Assembly (NCBI GenBank): GCA_013399305.1
Contig: VXAI01000004.1
Location: 1,403,768-1,467,767 of the forward strand
Source: Rostratula benghalensis
Lineage: Eukaryota; Chordata; Aves; Charadriiformes; Rostratulidae
DNA length: 64,000 bases
Direction: 5' to 3'
Part shown: positions 22,941 to 35,400 of the stretch, piece after piece
How positions within the stretch are numbered: the stretch's first letter is position 1
How the letters are laid out: each line of letters starts with the position of its first letter
Notes under the pieces: model-generated
What the model saw: the letters and a program-made list of their open reading frames with translations, nothing else
Database searches by the model: none
Told to the model about the DNA's origin: nothing
Made by a program: the position numbers and the translations under genes

Positions 22941-25900
22941 CCCCGCCCTTGTGCAGTAAAATACATGTAAAAGCACAAGGGGATAAGCCTGACCCTCCTG
23001 CTAAGTATTGGGCTGAGTCCCCTCAGCTCTGCAGAGTCCTGGCACTCTGACCTTTGTCTTGTGTGGGGCTTTTTTTCAGACTCATCATTATTTTGGCTGC
23101 ATGTGTGCTGCAGAGGAATGCAGGTGTTTCCTCTGTTCCCACCAGCGTGCCCATGCTCTGATTTCTGAAAGGCTGGGGAGGCTGCTCGTGCGTGTCCTGT
23201 CGTGCTGAAAGAGGCATTTGAGGAAAATGTGGATGCCGTTCAGGCAAATGACCAGGGAAGCGATGCATTTGCATGCACTTGCATGTAAGTGTAATTTCAG
23301 CAGGCAACGTGCCGAGCTTGCTTGAAAATCTGGCCCATGTTTTTCCATTTGTGGGTTGTTTTTTGTTTTTTTTTTAAGTTAAGAAAAGGCAAACAACTTG
23401 TTCCTCCATTTGATCTGTAATAACCTGAGCCGGTTCCCTTGGAAAGCTTATTTATTCTCTTTGGCTGCTGAAGTGGATGCCGAATTTTGAGCATCCTGAG
23501 AAGAGACGGTGTGCATATGGGGTTCTTTGTTGCTGAAGCGTTTGTTGGACAATTATGAGACTCATTTATATAGCTGTTTATGTATTAAAATTGTTGGGTT
23601 GCCTGGAGCTACGAATAAGCGCTCCTTGTTTGACATATCTCTAAATAAATATAGAGGCACATTATTAATGGATACAGCTTTAAAAGCAAACACCCAGAGA
23701 TGCACTTACAATAAGGGGAGGAAAAACCAAGGTTACATCATGTTGCTAGAAGCCAATTGCTTTGTTTTCTAAAATGTTTCTCTGTAGGACACAGATGATT
23801 TTTTGACTCATTCAGTGTTTGAGCATCCAAAAAGTCTTATGGTTGTTCCAAAATTCTTTCAACAGCATCCCAAATGGCATTAACAGACGGTTACAGTATT
23901 TCACTCTCCAGTGTATCCTTTTTTCCCCGATGGACTCATGTTTGATAGGGAGGTTTTGGAATGAATATTTTTGTATTTCTGGAGAACCGTGTCCCTGCTG
24001 AGGGAGGAATCATCATTTTGGGGTTTTTCAAACAACATCATTTTGCAGCGTTAAGAAGAGTGGCTGTCCTCAGGGCTCATACAAGCGTGTGGGTGCAAGT
24101 GTACCTATGGGTGAGTGCTGTGGGTCATCAGGAGAAGAAGGTAGCCTACTGCTCGTGCCGTCATGCTTTGGGTGCTTAGCTCTGGCAGGCACAAGGAAAC
24201 ATCTCCTAAATGCATAGCTGGTTCCCTAACTGGCAATTACAAACTGGCTCTGCCACCCCTGCTGCCTCCCTTCTCTGGAGAGCCATGTTCCCGTCGTTGT
24301 GCTGCCTCCTCCTCCCCGGCCCACTCAGGCTTGGAGCCAGAAGCTCCCACCCGGCTCTTGCTCATGGCCCTGCTGTTTGCTCCTCAACAACCAGGAACTG
24401 GTTGTTATTTGTTTTGGACATGAAGGGCAACAGATTCAAGCAGGGCTGTGACCGAGGACAGGTTGTCCTGTGTCCGCATGGGGAGCTGAACCAGGGGTTC
24501 AGGACTGCAGGCTGAGTCAGGAGCTGACAGCTGGAGTCCTTCTGCTCTTGCTGCAGAAAGATTGATGCTTTTGCTGCCATTCATGTCCTCAGCCAACAAT
24601 CTGCAGTTTTGGACAGCACCAGCCACCTTTTCCAGGGGGACAGCCACCTCTCTATTTAGACCTCCACATTCAGCAAAATTGGGTGATGACATTTGGGACA
24701 GGGCATTGAATGGCACTTGCCCATCTTCCTCAGAGGCAAGGTTCCCCAGGGCTGCGGGGGGATTCTGCTGTGGCAAGTTGGGTGGCTGCATCCCTTGCAC
24801 ATACCTTAGTGACACCATTGTGCCAGAAAAAGCCTGCAGTGCAAATCTGGCTGAACCAGGACTGTTTTGGGTGTTGGTTTTTTTTTTTTTTGGTGTGGAC
24901 AATTTTGTGGAGACGGACAAGCTTTCCATGGCATGCCTGCTGCGCCCTGGGGGCAGGCTGGGACCCTGAGCTGTCCTGTGGCAACTGGCTGGAGCACAGC
25001 TGGGTGCAGGGATGCTACTGCTGGCCCATGGGAAACATATGGCTGGAGGAGACCCCTCCTGCTCCTCACCAGCTTTGGTCTTCATTGTTAATGCTCACTC
25101 AGTTGAAAAATAAACCATTGGAGGAGGAGCAGCTTGGCTGGGTGAAGCCTCAAGTCCCCTCAATGCTAGCTATTAAAGCCCTCAGAGGGGGTGGTGGGTT
25201 TCCATGTAGCTCCTCTGGCTCCTTCCTGAGACACATAAGCCCCCAGGCTGAGGACTGGCTGCTCTCCAGAGGGTGGAAGTGGGGCAGACCTTCTTATTGC
25301 CTGCTCAGCTGGCTCCTTCAAGTGGCTAGCCGCTTTCCTATGCGGTTGTTTTAATAGCGATCTCATCTGTAGGTGGGTGAATTGTTCTCTTCCTCACCTG
25401 GCGCTGATGCTGTTTATGGCCAGGAGGGGTTTGGCTGGGGCACTCCTGTTTGTTTGCTTTGGGGCAGTGGTGTGCATTCACCTCCTGTGGGGTGGGAGGA
25501 TGCAGACACGGCAGCTGACATGTCTCCAAACCCTGCAGCTATGGCTTTCGGAGCAAGGCATTCGCAAGGACTTCATAGACTGCTGCTGTCTTCTGGAAAC
25601 ACATTCCCTCGGCATCACCCAGGCTGCTGCCACAAGCAGGGATGGTTCCCCAGTCCGACCCTTTGCTCTGGAATCACCTCCCTGAGGGGAACAGCTGGGT
25701 GAGAGAGCCACTGATCCAGCCAGTCATGGGTATCCACCCACGAGCAGCCCTGGTGGTGGCACCTTGGCTTTGCTGGGTGAAAGTCACCATCCCTGCTCCC
25801 ACTTCCCTCAAAGCAGCAGCATGGTGTCCAAACAGTGGCTTCTCCCAGGGGTCCCATAAGCTAGGGAGCAGGCACAGAGTTGCAATGTTTGGCAGAAGAA

Positions 25901-27214
25901 AGAAGAGGGAAGAGCGAAAGAGGACAAAAGGTTTAAGAAAGTGCAGCTCAGTTATGGTACTGGATGTGCCAGCATTGCCCCGATTCTTTACCTCAGTTCC
26001 CCTGCCTGTCCTGTGAGGATGTGGTGAGATGGCAAAGTGGCACTGGCCTGGGCACTCCTGGGCTGGGGTATGTGTGTGATTGTGAGTAGGCCTCTGCTCA
26101 GCTGTCACCCGGATTCAAAAAAACTGTGGGACTGACAGGATGCCACGACACCTCTGTCAGCACTCCACCATCAGAGCAAGAGCTCCCATGGCACCTCTGT
26201 CCCAGCTCAGGGAGGCATTAGTGCCAAGTCTCCTAGCCAGGCTCTGGGGGCTTTTGCAATCCAACAGCGTCCAACCGGGTAGAATTTGGTTGTCCCAAAT
26301 GACTCCTGTCCCCTCCCATGAACTGCTCTCTGTCAACCTGTGGGACCACGTTCCCAAGGAAAGGGAACAGAGCTGGCTTTCATCCCCATGCTGTTAAACA
26401 TTAGCTGTGTCCCTCTCGGCAGAGAGCCACTTTCCACCTCCTTTGCTAAGGCTTTGCCACGTGTACTGGGGTGCTTATGGTACGAGGCACTCACTCCTTA
26501 TGTTCCTCAAATGGGCAAGCAAAATCACATGGTATCAAGCTGAATATATTTAACTTGTGGTTAACTTGCAGACTTCCACTACATGGAGCAGCTTTGGGAA
26601 GTGATGAAGGAGACAGAAGTTTTGGAAAACATGGAGGGGGAGAGAGAGAGAGAGAGTATAAGGGCAGTCTGGGCTGATCAAACTCCAGCCAAAAAAATCT
26701 CCAAAGCAGCAAACTAGAAATGGATAAAGAATTGCCAGTGAGTCAGGGGGAAGGAATGGCAGCATTGTCTCTTGTTCAAGTAAAGAATCTGGAATGGAAG
26801 AAGATGAAGTGCCAGGGAACTAATATCCTTCTGCAGCAATTGTTTGATCCCACCCTCCCCTTCCAAAAAAGCAAGTTGCTGCTGGCTAGCTGACAAGTTA
26901 AAAAACCCAGTCCAAAACCTAATCTAGTCTCTTGTGCCAATAAGCGCATCTGTTGGTGTGTCAGTGTTGATCCTCCTTCAGTACATGCCACATGCTCATT
27001 TCTTTATACAAGATGGGCTGGAAGGGCCATTAACTAGATTAGAAATTCTAAGACACAATTAAAAAACATGCTGCTTCTCTGCTTTAATCTTCTCTCCTTT
27101 AGCTTCCAGGCTTGTTTTCTCCCGGGCCTGACAGAGTCCCAAGTTGTTTGGCAGTGGTAGAATGCCTTTACACAACCAGGGCTGGTTTCTAACCTGTGTA
27201 ATACCATGCATTAC
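22941..27214. other. Unique non-coding sequence with opposing long frames
   Basis: The longest frame of the window, 226 codons with a true ATG, lies on the minus strand at 24405-25085. It overlaps a 214-codon plus-strand frame at 24710-25354. Its translation is rich in S, P and A, contains a lysine run encoded by a T homopolymer (24880-24893 on the plus strand), and matches nothing I know. I treat both as unsupported. A (GA)8 microsatellite lies at 26641-26656. Confidence 0.5.
26641..26656 (+). repeat. (AG)8 microsatellite
   Basis: Eight perfect AG units follow a G run. This is a simple tandem repeat, likely variable in length. Confidence 0.95.
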
Positions 27215-27298
27215 CTTGGCAGCAAGATGCAGGTCCATGAGGCTCTCCGAAAAGCGAGTAAACCCATCAACTGGCAAAATGAGAGCTGCATTTACCAC
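27215..27298 (-). other. Candidate 84-nt internal exon
   Basis: On the minus strand a pyrimidine-rich stretch ends in CCTCCCCCGCAG (a good 3' splice site, AG at 27300-27299). An 84-nt segment follows, then AAG|GTAATG, a reasonable donor (last exon base 27215). The segment is a multiple of three and only one frame is open, giving 28 residues that include VVNAALILPVDG, GFTRFSESL and DLHLAAK. The other two frames contain stops. I do not recognise the peptide. The same frame also runs upstream into a hydrophobic, signal-peptide-like stretch (VTILLLGFTASALI), but it has no ATG there and meets a TAA shortly before. It could be an exon of an unannotated gene or a chance coincidence of splice signals. 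Confidence 0.25.
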
Positions 27299-27400
27299 CT
27301 GCGGGGGAGGTATGAGTGCCGAAGCGGTGAAGCCAAGGAGCAAAATGGTGACTTGCAAAATCCTTTTCCGCGCAGTTTACTTTCCAGAGGTACCCAGGGG
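27299..27400. other. Short intervening sequence
   Basis: It contains the polypyrimidine tract serving the candidate minus-strand exon, and a CpG-bearing stretch CCGCGCAG. No further feature is seen. Confidence 0.4.
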
Positions 27401-27430
27401 TAAAAAATAAAAAATAAAAAATAAAAAAAA
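27401..27430 (+). repeat. (TAAAAAA)4 tandem repeat
   Basis: Four units of a 7-mer TAAAAAA, the last one slightly extended. On the minus strand it is a T-rich tract roughly 100 bases upstream of the candidate exon. Confidence 0.9.
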
Positions 27431-30400
27431 GGAAACATTTGGTGTATTTGTTCGTAATGCAGATACACATCCCTAGACCTGTGGCAGCTGGAGGTACATG
27501 GGAAGGAGGGTGACTGAAAGGTTACTATCGGTAGTGCTCGCTGGGGCAAGCCTCATCGTCTAGCAGTCTAGATGAGGGGCCGTGTGCCAGCTCAGGATGG
27601 AAGCATCTCCTCTGTTCCCACCCAGGCCATTCCCAGGGGGGGAGAAGCAACGCTGCAGGTAACACCATGGTGCAATCTCCTGCTAAAGGGGCTGTGCTTT
27701 TTCTGCTCCTGCTCTCCTTGTGCAGCCAAGGGAGGGATGTGGGGGCAGTCCCTGCCCTGTGGCTGCACACAGCAGAGAGAGCGGCTCTCACCCACCTCTA
27801 CCCTGAGGGCAAGGGGAGCCCAGGAGGAGCAGCACCTTTTGGAGCATTCCTAATGTCCTAAGCAACATCTGATAGGACCGAGTAGATGGATTGCAGCCTG
27901 TTTTCTGAGACAGGGAATTGCTGCTTAATTTGCTACCGCATTGTACAAATGCAGTGGGAATTTTACAGAGGACATAACATATTCTAAAATGACTTTTTTT
28001 ATTCCTTGGGTAAGTGTTTTCCTCACACAGAACAGCATTTATTACTATTATTAATGGCCTCACCAGTCCTTGTGCTAGTTCTGAATCTTTATAGCTACTG
28101 TCATTATACAATTTTGAAGGTACAGACTGGATCCTGGCCTACCAGAATTAAAAACAGCAGAGTTTTGGGATTCCATTTTCATAGGTTTGGGCATCAGGAT
28201 ATTTCTGCATTCTCTGCTGTGCTTATTGTGCTGAAAGCCCTCTTCATTACTGCCTGTAGAATATAGCAGGAAAACATTTCCCTGCTGTAGAAAATTAAAG
28301 GCATTATAATTGCCTCGTTAATCCCTATGGGATTTTAGAAATGAATACTATGATGTCCTAAAATTTCTACAGGACCCTATTTGCTTATCCTTTTTACTGT
28401 TTCAAGATTTTTCCATGTGGTTATGTTTAGGATGCATTATGGAGGCCTTTCATCTTCCTCTGAAGCAGGGGATGAAATATGGGTCACTGCTAGAATAGCA
28501 GTAAGGCTTTGTGATCCGGTAGTCTGCTGCATCTGATATGGCAAACCTTGTGTTGCAAGGAAAGCCATCGTCCTTTTGGGAACTAAATGGCTTGGCAGTG
28601 TTGCTTTAAAATTGGAGCTATGCCTGTTTGATAGTATTTTGGATGAAAGAACAAGATCTTTCACTCTCCTTACTGTGGAGTGCCAGCCAGGTTTAAAATT
28701 AATATCAACTGACGTTGAAGAGGGAAGGAAATGAAAGAAATGTTTCTTCCCCAGAAACAGCCCCTCTTTCCTGCCTTTTCCGTAAGTGCATAGTCGTCTG
28801 TCAGTTTTGGCACCAGAAAACATTAAAAGTAAGAACTTTTTTAAATACCGGGAATTCTTCTGCATCTTTAAATGTCGCCCAACAGGAATGCAGAGGCTGT
28901 GAAACGGACAAAAGAGAATGGAGCCAGTCAAACAGTTAATGTGCTTCTGCAGAGAGTGCTTATTCCTGCTAAACAAAACATCTGAAATATCCCATGTGTT
29001 TTTGGAGAAGGCTAGAGTAAGGTGAAAGGCACTGCCTCTTGTGTCTTGGAGCCTGGAAATTGAGGAGAAGCATGAAGCTGAGGAACAAGGGTTGAGTTTC
29101 CCGCAGTCCCGACTTCACTCCAGCTCCCAGGCAGATTCCGGAAGTCTGGGATAGCTGATCCAAGATGCCTGTGGTCTTATTTGCTAGAAATACTGAGTAT
29201 CTATCCTAGCCACTGATTCAGAGCACAATAAACTCTGGTAAATCAGGCTCTTGGCAATTAGAATACAGGTGTTTGAGATGAGCAGCGGCTCTCTCAAGAG
29301 ATATTTTTCCCAGCTATAAAAAGGGGGAATAGCTACAGTACAAGAGGGGAGGTTAAATCATGGGGGTTTTTGTAAACTGCTTTGGAGGGGAAGCCATTAT
29401 AGGAGTACAAATTGCTCTTTATTTTTTATTTTATTTATTGCCTCATTTTCATATAATGAAATTCTGAACGTACTTCCTTGCTAGCTGCTGAAAAATAAGG
29501 GAATGTGTGAGGATTCTTAATGATACTAATAAACCCGGCTGAACATTTTGCCAACGAATATTTTTTTTATTGCAAAAATACCATTTTATTAATACAAATG
29601 GTCTTTATAGGATTGCATTAGTTGCCACACAGTTTTGTTTATAAAAATACACAGACCAAATTATTTTGTTCAAAATATTCCCTTTTTATCTGTTTGGAAT
29701 GGAGCACTTCATTCCAGAATTCCATTTTGTAATGACTTGTTCGGTATCAACAGTGTAACTTACATTCTAAAATAAAAATATAAAGAATTAAAAGTGATGT
29801 GATTTTAATGAATGTGCCATGTATGACTGTAGGATATAATCTTACGTGAGTGGAAACTTCAGTTAGTGGGGAAAATGCAGGTATTCTGGTGGTCCACTCT
29901 GCAGCCTTGCTGCCCTTCTCTACTAGGGAAGAGATTAAAAGCTTGCTGGAGTGTCCAGAACAGCCCTCTCTGCTTCTTCCTTTCAAGCCTCCTTGCTCTT
30001 TCTTGGTTAGAAGGTAACACGATTTCAACCACAGGTTATTTGCTTTAGGCTGCAGAACGTAGATTTTTTCTGTTGTCTCGCCTGCGTGGTGGCAACCATG
30101 GCCAAGTGTGGTCAAGTGATGGGGGATCATTCGCCCATTCAGCCAGCAGTGGTGAGAGGGGGATAAAATCCACCCCTTTCACTCCTCCCTGCCACTGGCC
30201 TTCCTCTGCCTGCCATGCTGAGCTTGATGGTGCTCTGTCTTTCAATCTCCACAAGCTGTTATGTCTGGTGGGTGCTGTGGCTGCCCGCCAGACATTTTTT
30301 TTCCTGCCATCCCCTTTGGTAGTGTGACACTGGCCTGGCAAATTAATTGCTACACTTCTTAGGGGGTTTTGCCATCTGGTGTGGTGTTGCCATTGGGGTT

Positions 30401-30768
30401 TGACAGGTCTCTGTCCTGCTGATGGAAGGTGCTAATCGTGGTTTGCAGTGAGTCCCAAGAGGCACAAGGAATGCTCCCTCCTTATTTTGGGGAAAAGGGA
30501 GAGGAAAAATCTGGCTCTGGCAGCAACCAGGAGCAGGACAGGAAAAGGAATAAGAAAGGTGGGACCTAATGTTTGTTAATGGACAAGCGTTGGAGGTGAT
30601 GTGATGCTCTGAGCGGTCAGAGCCCTGGCAGAGCCCCAAGCAGTGTGCACAATACGTGGTGTACTCGCTGCTGAAACCACTGCTGCTCTGTGCTTTTCCA
30701 GGAAAAACAGAATATGCGAGTCTCCACTAAATGTACACTGTGTTAGGCATTGTCGGGAGCGGCTTTTT
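27431..30768. other. Unique non-coding sequence, partly AT-rich
   Basis: The part at 29.4-29.8 kb is strongly AT-rich with few CpGs and contains an inverted pair of M-CAT-like motifs. A 179-codon frame lacking stops occurs on the minus strand at 28437-28976. It begins at a TTG and its first ATG lies further in; no domain is recognised. No gene is called. Confidence 0.5.
29696..29715. promoter_or_regulatory. Inverted pair of M-CAT/TEAD-like motifs
   Basis: GGAATG at 29696-29701 and CATTCC at 29710-29715 face each other across 8 bases. TEAD factors bind the CATTCC core. A third related AATTCCA follows at once. The pair sits in an AT-rich block and could be part of an enhancer; this is inference from motif alone. 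Confidence 0.25.
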
Positions 30769-30838
30769 GGGGAGCGAGGGAGCTGCATTAGCTGGAACAA
30801 CAACTCAGCTGAATGTACACTCGGCTCCCTCGCTCCTC
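30769..30838. other. Strong imperfect hairpin
   Basis: GGAGCGAGGGAGC (30771-30783) is perfectly complementary to GCTCCCTCGCTCC (30824-30836), extended outward by a G-U and a G-C pair. Inside, 30784-30789 pairs with 30812-30817 and 30790-30794 with 30806-30810, leaving an 11-base loop, a one-base bulge at 30811 and a six-base bulge at 30818-30823. That gives 26 pairs in 70 bases. It could fold as RNA from either strand. The large bulge is unusual for a microRNA precursor, so the nature of the element is open. Confidence 0.7.
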
Positions 30839-31601
30839 CGGACCACTCCCTCTCATCTGGCTTTTAGCACTTCCAGCCTTCAAAATGTTCAAACAGCTCA
30901 GCTTATCCTCACAGGACCTCTGTGGGAGGGATGGAGGGATTGGTAAATCCTTAGTTCAGCGATTGGGAAACGGAAAAATAATCCCTCATCCCTAACCTGT
31001 GGTGAGACTTCGGTGTGCCAGGCAGCGCTCAGACCATGCTGCAGGCACGTGTCTGCACACGCAGGAGCAAATGCACGCTTCTGGGCATCTGTGTATCTGT
31101 GTGTCACTGACAGACCTGTGTCTTTATGGCTTGGTCAAGCCATGCAAATACTGCAGGTTCGAACATAACTTGCTTTTGGTTTTCCTTGTGTGACGCTCAC
31201 CCGGTATGACAGAGTCTGGTGCAAGCTGTTTGGTTTTTTTAAGAGCTTTATTTCCCTGTGGAGATTGGTCAGAGAAGAGGAGGGACGTACGACCTGCATG
31301 GACACAGCAAAATGTAACCCAGTGGTGGTAGGAGCCAGAGGTGCCGACACGTGCAGAAACCGCCTGCAGATACCGCAGGGCGCGGGGAGCCAATGGCACC
31401 GCTGCCTGGAGGTGCATCTGCTTCATCTGAGCTGCTGATGTGCTGTTCCTGGAATTGAACTAGAACCCCCAAAGGATGTTGCATGAAACTTACAAACCAG
31501 AGTCGGGCCTCTTTGTCTTGTAACGCTTCTTTTAATTTTACTGTGGGCTGACATGAAAATAATCCGTGATTAAAACTGAAAGCTGCCTTGAAGCAGCTGG
31601 T

Positions 31602-31636
31602 GGGCTGGGGGGTGGTTGGTGGGGGCTCTGGGGGGG
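31602..31636 (+). other. G-quadruplex-prone G-rich stretch
   Basis: Four G tracts (31602-31604, 31607-31612, 31621-31625, 31630-31636) are separated by loops of 2, 8 and 4 bases. This fits an intramolecular G-quadruplex with one slightly long loop. Confidence 0.5.
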
Positions 31637-32455
31637 TTAGTCAACTCCAAGGCTTCGGTGCGTTGTTCTTCCCACTCAGATCCACGTGGAGGATCTATTA
31701 TTCCCAGATCTAATTGGGATTTGGAAACGCAAAGGAGTGAATGCTAGAGCTGTTGATGGGCATCTGGGAGGAGAAGGCAGCCCTGTGTGATTGACCTTCA
31801 CATTGCAGCAAGCTGCTGAAACCCTTTGTAAAAAAGGACTGAGTGTGATTTAACGAATTTACCAAAGCTCACGGGTTTGTGGTGAAAGTCAGTACAACAG
31901 GTCTTTGTGAGCTGTGGATTTGTGACATGTAAATAAGGTAGTGTGCTCATTGTGACCAGTGTTCAAGGTAGCAGGCTAACTGTTAAAAAAAGCCTCGTGG
32001 GGCGATTTATTTGGGTTATTTCGCATACGCTTGCATGAAAGATGTTTATAGATCCCTTGCCTCTCTTCCCCGCAGCAGCAAGGGCAGCAGCAAGGAGCAG
32101 TGTAAGACATAGCCTGGCCCACGCTTCCTCCCTGGGGTGCCAAGCTCCAGCAACCAGAAGCCATTAAGCCAGGAGAGGGAAAGTGACTTTTGGCTGTGCC
32201 CGAGCCCTGCTGCCAGTCTTACCCTGCAATCTCTGCGCTGAATGGAAATGGTTCTCTCTCCCCCAAGCCCTAAGCTTACAGACTGGGTTTCCTGCCTTCC
32301 TGTTAGTGCCTCCACCTACCCAGACAGCTCCGACACTTCAGACTTACTGATCAGCTATTTTCTACCACAGCTCTTTCAGCGAAGGTTTTACACGGCGGCG
32401 TAACAGCTGACTAAGCAGTGAGCCCACAAGCGAGAGAAATGAATGTAGGGCTTTC

Positions 32456-32473
32456 TTTTTTTTTTTTTTTTTT
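32456..32473 (+). repeat. 18-base T run
   Basis: A homopolymer of T followed by ATTTTC. No retroelement is recognised next to it. Confidence 0.9.
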
Positions 32474-35400
32474 ATTTTCATTCGGCGACATGACATGGCT
32501 CTGTCTCAAAATGTTAAGGCATCTCTCCCTGTGAGCAGCTTGTTTGGTGGATGGGCTGGTGTTCAGCTGTGCTCTGGGAGCTGAGAGGCAAGCCCTGCTG
32601 GCCCTCCTACCCTGACGAGGTAAATAGACAGGGGAATGTTTTAAATGCAGTATACTTAGAAGAGAGGAGCACAGGCAATTTCCACAGTGAAACAACGATG
32701 GGAGGATATGCTGAATATGCGACTCAGCTTTGAAAGCAGTTGTCATATGCAAAAGGAGTTAATACATAGGAGAAATGCTAGAGAGACTCCGTGGACCAGA
32801 AATAAGAAAGTACAAAACTTTTTTTCATATCAGAGAGCCCGTCATTTCAGAATGACCCAGAATGAGGCATTTTGGGGCATCACGGCTGAGCTGGAATCAG
32901 CCAGCCAGCTCTGAACTGAATTTATATATATATATTTTTTATTGTTCCCTCCATGGCCAGGGTAGTGCTGCTATTCAGAGCACATTTCCACAGTGCTTTC
33001 AGTTTTCATGCTCACTTTTGCAAATTACTTCCAATATATCTCAAGAAACGAACCAACTCTGTCTTCAGTTAGTGATGGATGTACCTTAAAACATTCAAAG
33101 CACTTGGAAAGTTCTCATATCTTTGGTCTGATCCTTAGCCAAACTATGTCTAGCCTTGTTGGAGTCTCTGTTTTATTCTGACACTAGCGGCAAAAACATC
33201 TGTAGGCTACCCATTTTAGCACTGTTAATCTACTGTCATCTATCCTAAACAGGTCTTCAATCTTACCATGCTGGGCAGGCGTGGAAATAACTGGGGCATA
33301 TTCTTTTGCAGATTTTAGTAACGGGGAAAATTTATGTTACTGCTGTGGGACCTGGTTTCCACTGTGAGGTTTTCTTATAAAGTGCCCCCTTGCCCTGTGG
33401 CTGGTATTTAAGGGCAAGAGGGGTCAGGGTGGCAGCAGGACGTAACACATGTTCACTGATGTGATGCAATCCCAGACAGGGGCTGCTAACTCTGAGAAGG
33501 CACGATCACTCCTCCTGTCTGGAGAAAAGTGAGAAAGAGGAGAGGAATGGAAAACTATTAGGAGGGCAAACCAGCAGAGGTGCTAAAAGAGTAGATTAAG
33601 GACCCTGAGAAGGCAAATGGAGGAAATGCTCAGGGAAATATTGGTGATGAGAGGAGGAGATGAGGTGGATGACCTTTTTGGGGGATGAAGGCTGGTTCAG
33701 TGGCAGGATGCAGCAAGGGGCCAGTCCACATCTGAAGACGGATGGACCTGGAGGGAAAGGTGGCTTCTTGTAAGGGTGTTCATGCAGGGAGCTGGTCACT
33801 CCTTGTGCTTTAAGAACAGCAGTGGCACATTTCTATGTATATCTGCTCCTGTCTCCATGCTTACTGGTAGACTGCTGGTGCTGAACAGTGAATCTGTAGG
33901 GTGAAAAGGCTGAAATATCCCTTGATATTGGGAAGAGGTGCCATTGCTGTCACTTGGGAGGGACCTCAGGGGTGAATTTTTTGCCTATGAAAAGTGCTAG
34001 GAAGACAATGCTGCAAATGGAAACCTTTGTTCTTTATATTGGTATCCCACATGTGGCCAGGTATAGGTTTGCCTTCAGAGCATGGGGAAGGATGCTTAGT
34101 ACCGGAGTTTCTGCTGAATGGGTCAATAAGCCCACTGAAGTGATGGTGCCTTTCATGGCGTGGCTGGAAATCATTGCTGAATGTAATGCAGCATTGGCAC
34201 TTCAGTGCATTGATTTCTCTGAATGCCATGCCGAGCAGATGAGAAGCCTTTGTCAGCCAGTTTGGGTCAAGTCCGTCATCTGATCCCTGACCTCCAGCAC
34301 GCAGGAGTGGAATATGAAGGATGAAGTCATCAGAAAAGTGCAAAGGTCCTGTGTCCTTGTGGAAGGGGGAGAAGTGGATGTGCAAGAGGAACAATGCATT
34401 CAAAATAAATCAATAAATTAAAGCCCTGGGCAGATATGTTTCTGTGCAGATTCTGGTGCCCATGCAGGAGTGCAGCAGAGCCAGGTTTGGCTGGGTGCCT
34501 GCGGGGGGCTTTGACACCATAGGTTTGAATTGTACAGTCACTGCTGGAGCATCACAGGAGAATTAGCATGCAGTGCTCTCTGTCTTTGCTCCTCTGACCT
34601 GGAAGAAAAAAGTCTGCAGAGTGAGAAGGGTTTTTCAAAGTGGTGTGGCAGGCAAGCAGGGAAAAAAAAAAAAAAAAGGGTATTGTGGTGTCACAGCTAT
34701 TAGTTGTATGTAAGCATCTCTTCTTGCTGAGTTCAGATTCCATTTTCCCCAGGCCTTCCTCTGATTTCTTCATCTCAGCAGATGTGGGTCAGCCTCCTCG
34801 GTGTGCTCAAGAGGATCTCCACTGCTGCATCTGGAAAAGGTGCTTTCAGTCAAATGTGACAGTCTGCCCACTCCAGTCAGGGGCATCATTGCTTCTACAA
34901 GAATGAGAAGGTCCCAGGTCCTAATACCAACATTGCTGGGGAGCATGGAGGCTTTTCAGCTTTTCCCTTTCCCTCTCTATATCTCCACATTGATCCCAGG
35001 ATTTGTCAGACGTCGAAGAGGCTGGATGTTTTTGTCTCTCTGATTTGGACAAGAGAGGGAACAGAACTCATCTGGCTCAGAAACTCAGGATATTAATTAC
35101 ACGTTGGTAGGCTCTCCAGTGGGACATGCTGACCACTGCATGCACCAGAACAACCTTGGTTGCTTTTTCTGGTATGGCATTTGAGCTCCGTGCCGTAACA
35201 TGTTTGCCTGGTAAGCGAGACAGGGGCAGCATTTTGAAAAGCGAGAATGCAGAGATGTGCAGAGACCATTAGTGGGAGAGTTCACTTGAAGAGCTTGAAA
35301 ATTAAATGAGGGGAGTCTAAGAAGAATGATTTAGGACTGTAGGTGCAGCAAGATGCCAAGGCTATGGATAGATAAATGGAGCATCAATTTGGAGTAAATT

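Noticed and set aside
31141..31160. GGTTCGAAC, a tRNA T-loop-like string
   Set aside because: No acceptor, D or anticodon stems can be formed around it.
33954..34403. Opposing 109- and 145-codon frames
   Set aside because: They lie in opposite strands of the same DNA, with no recognisable domain or splice context.
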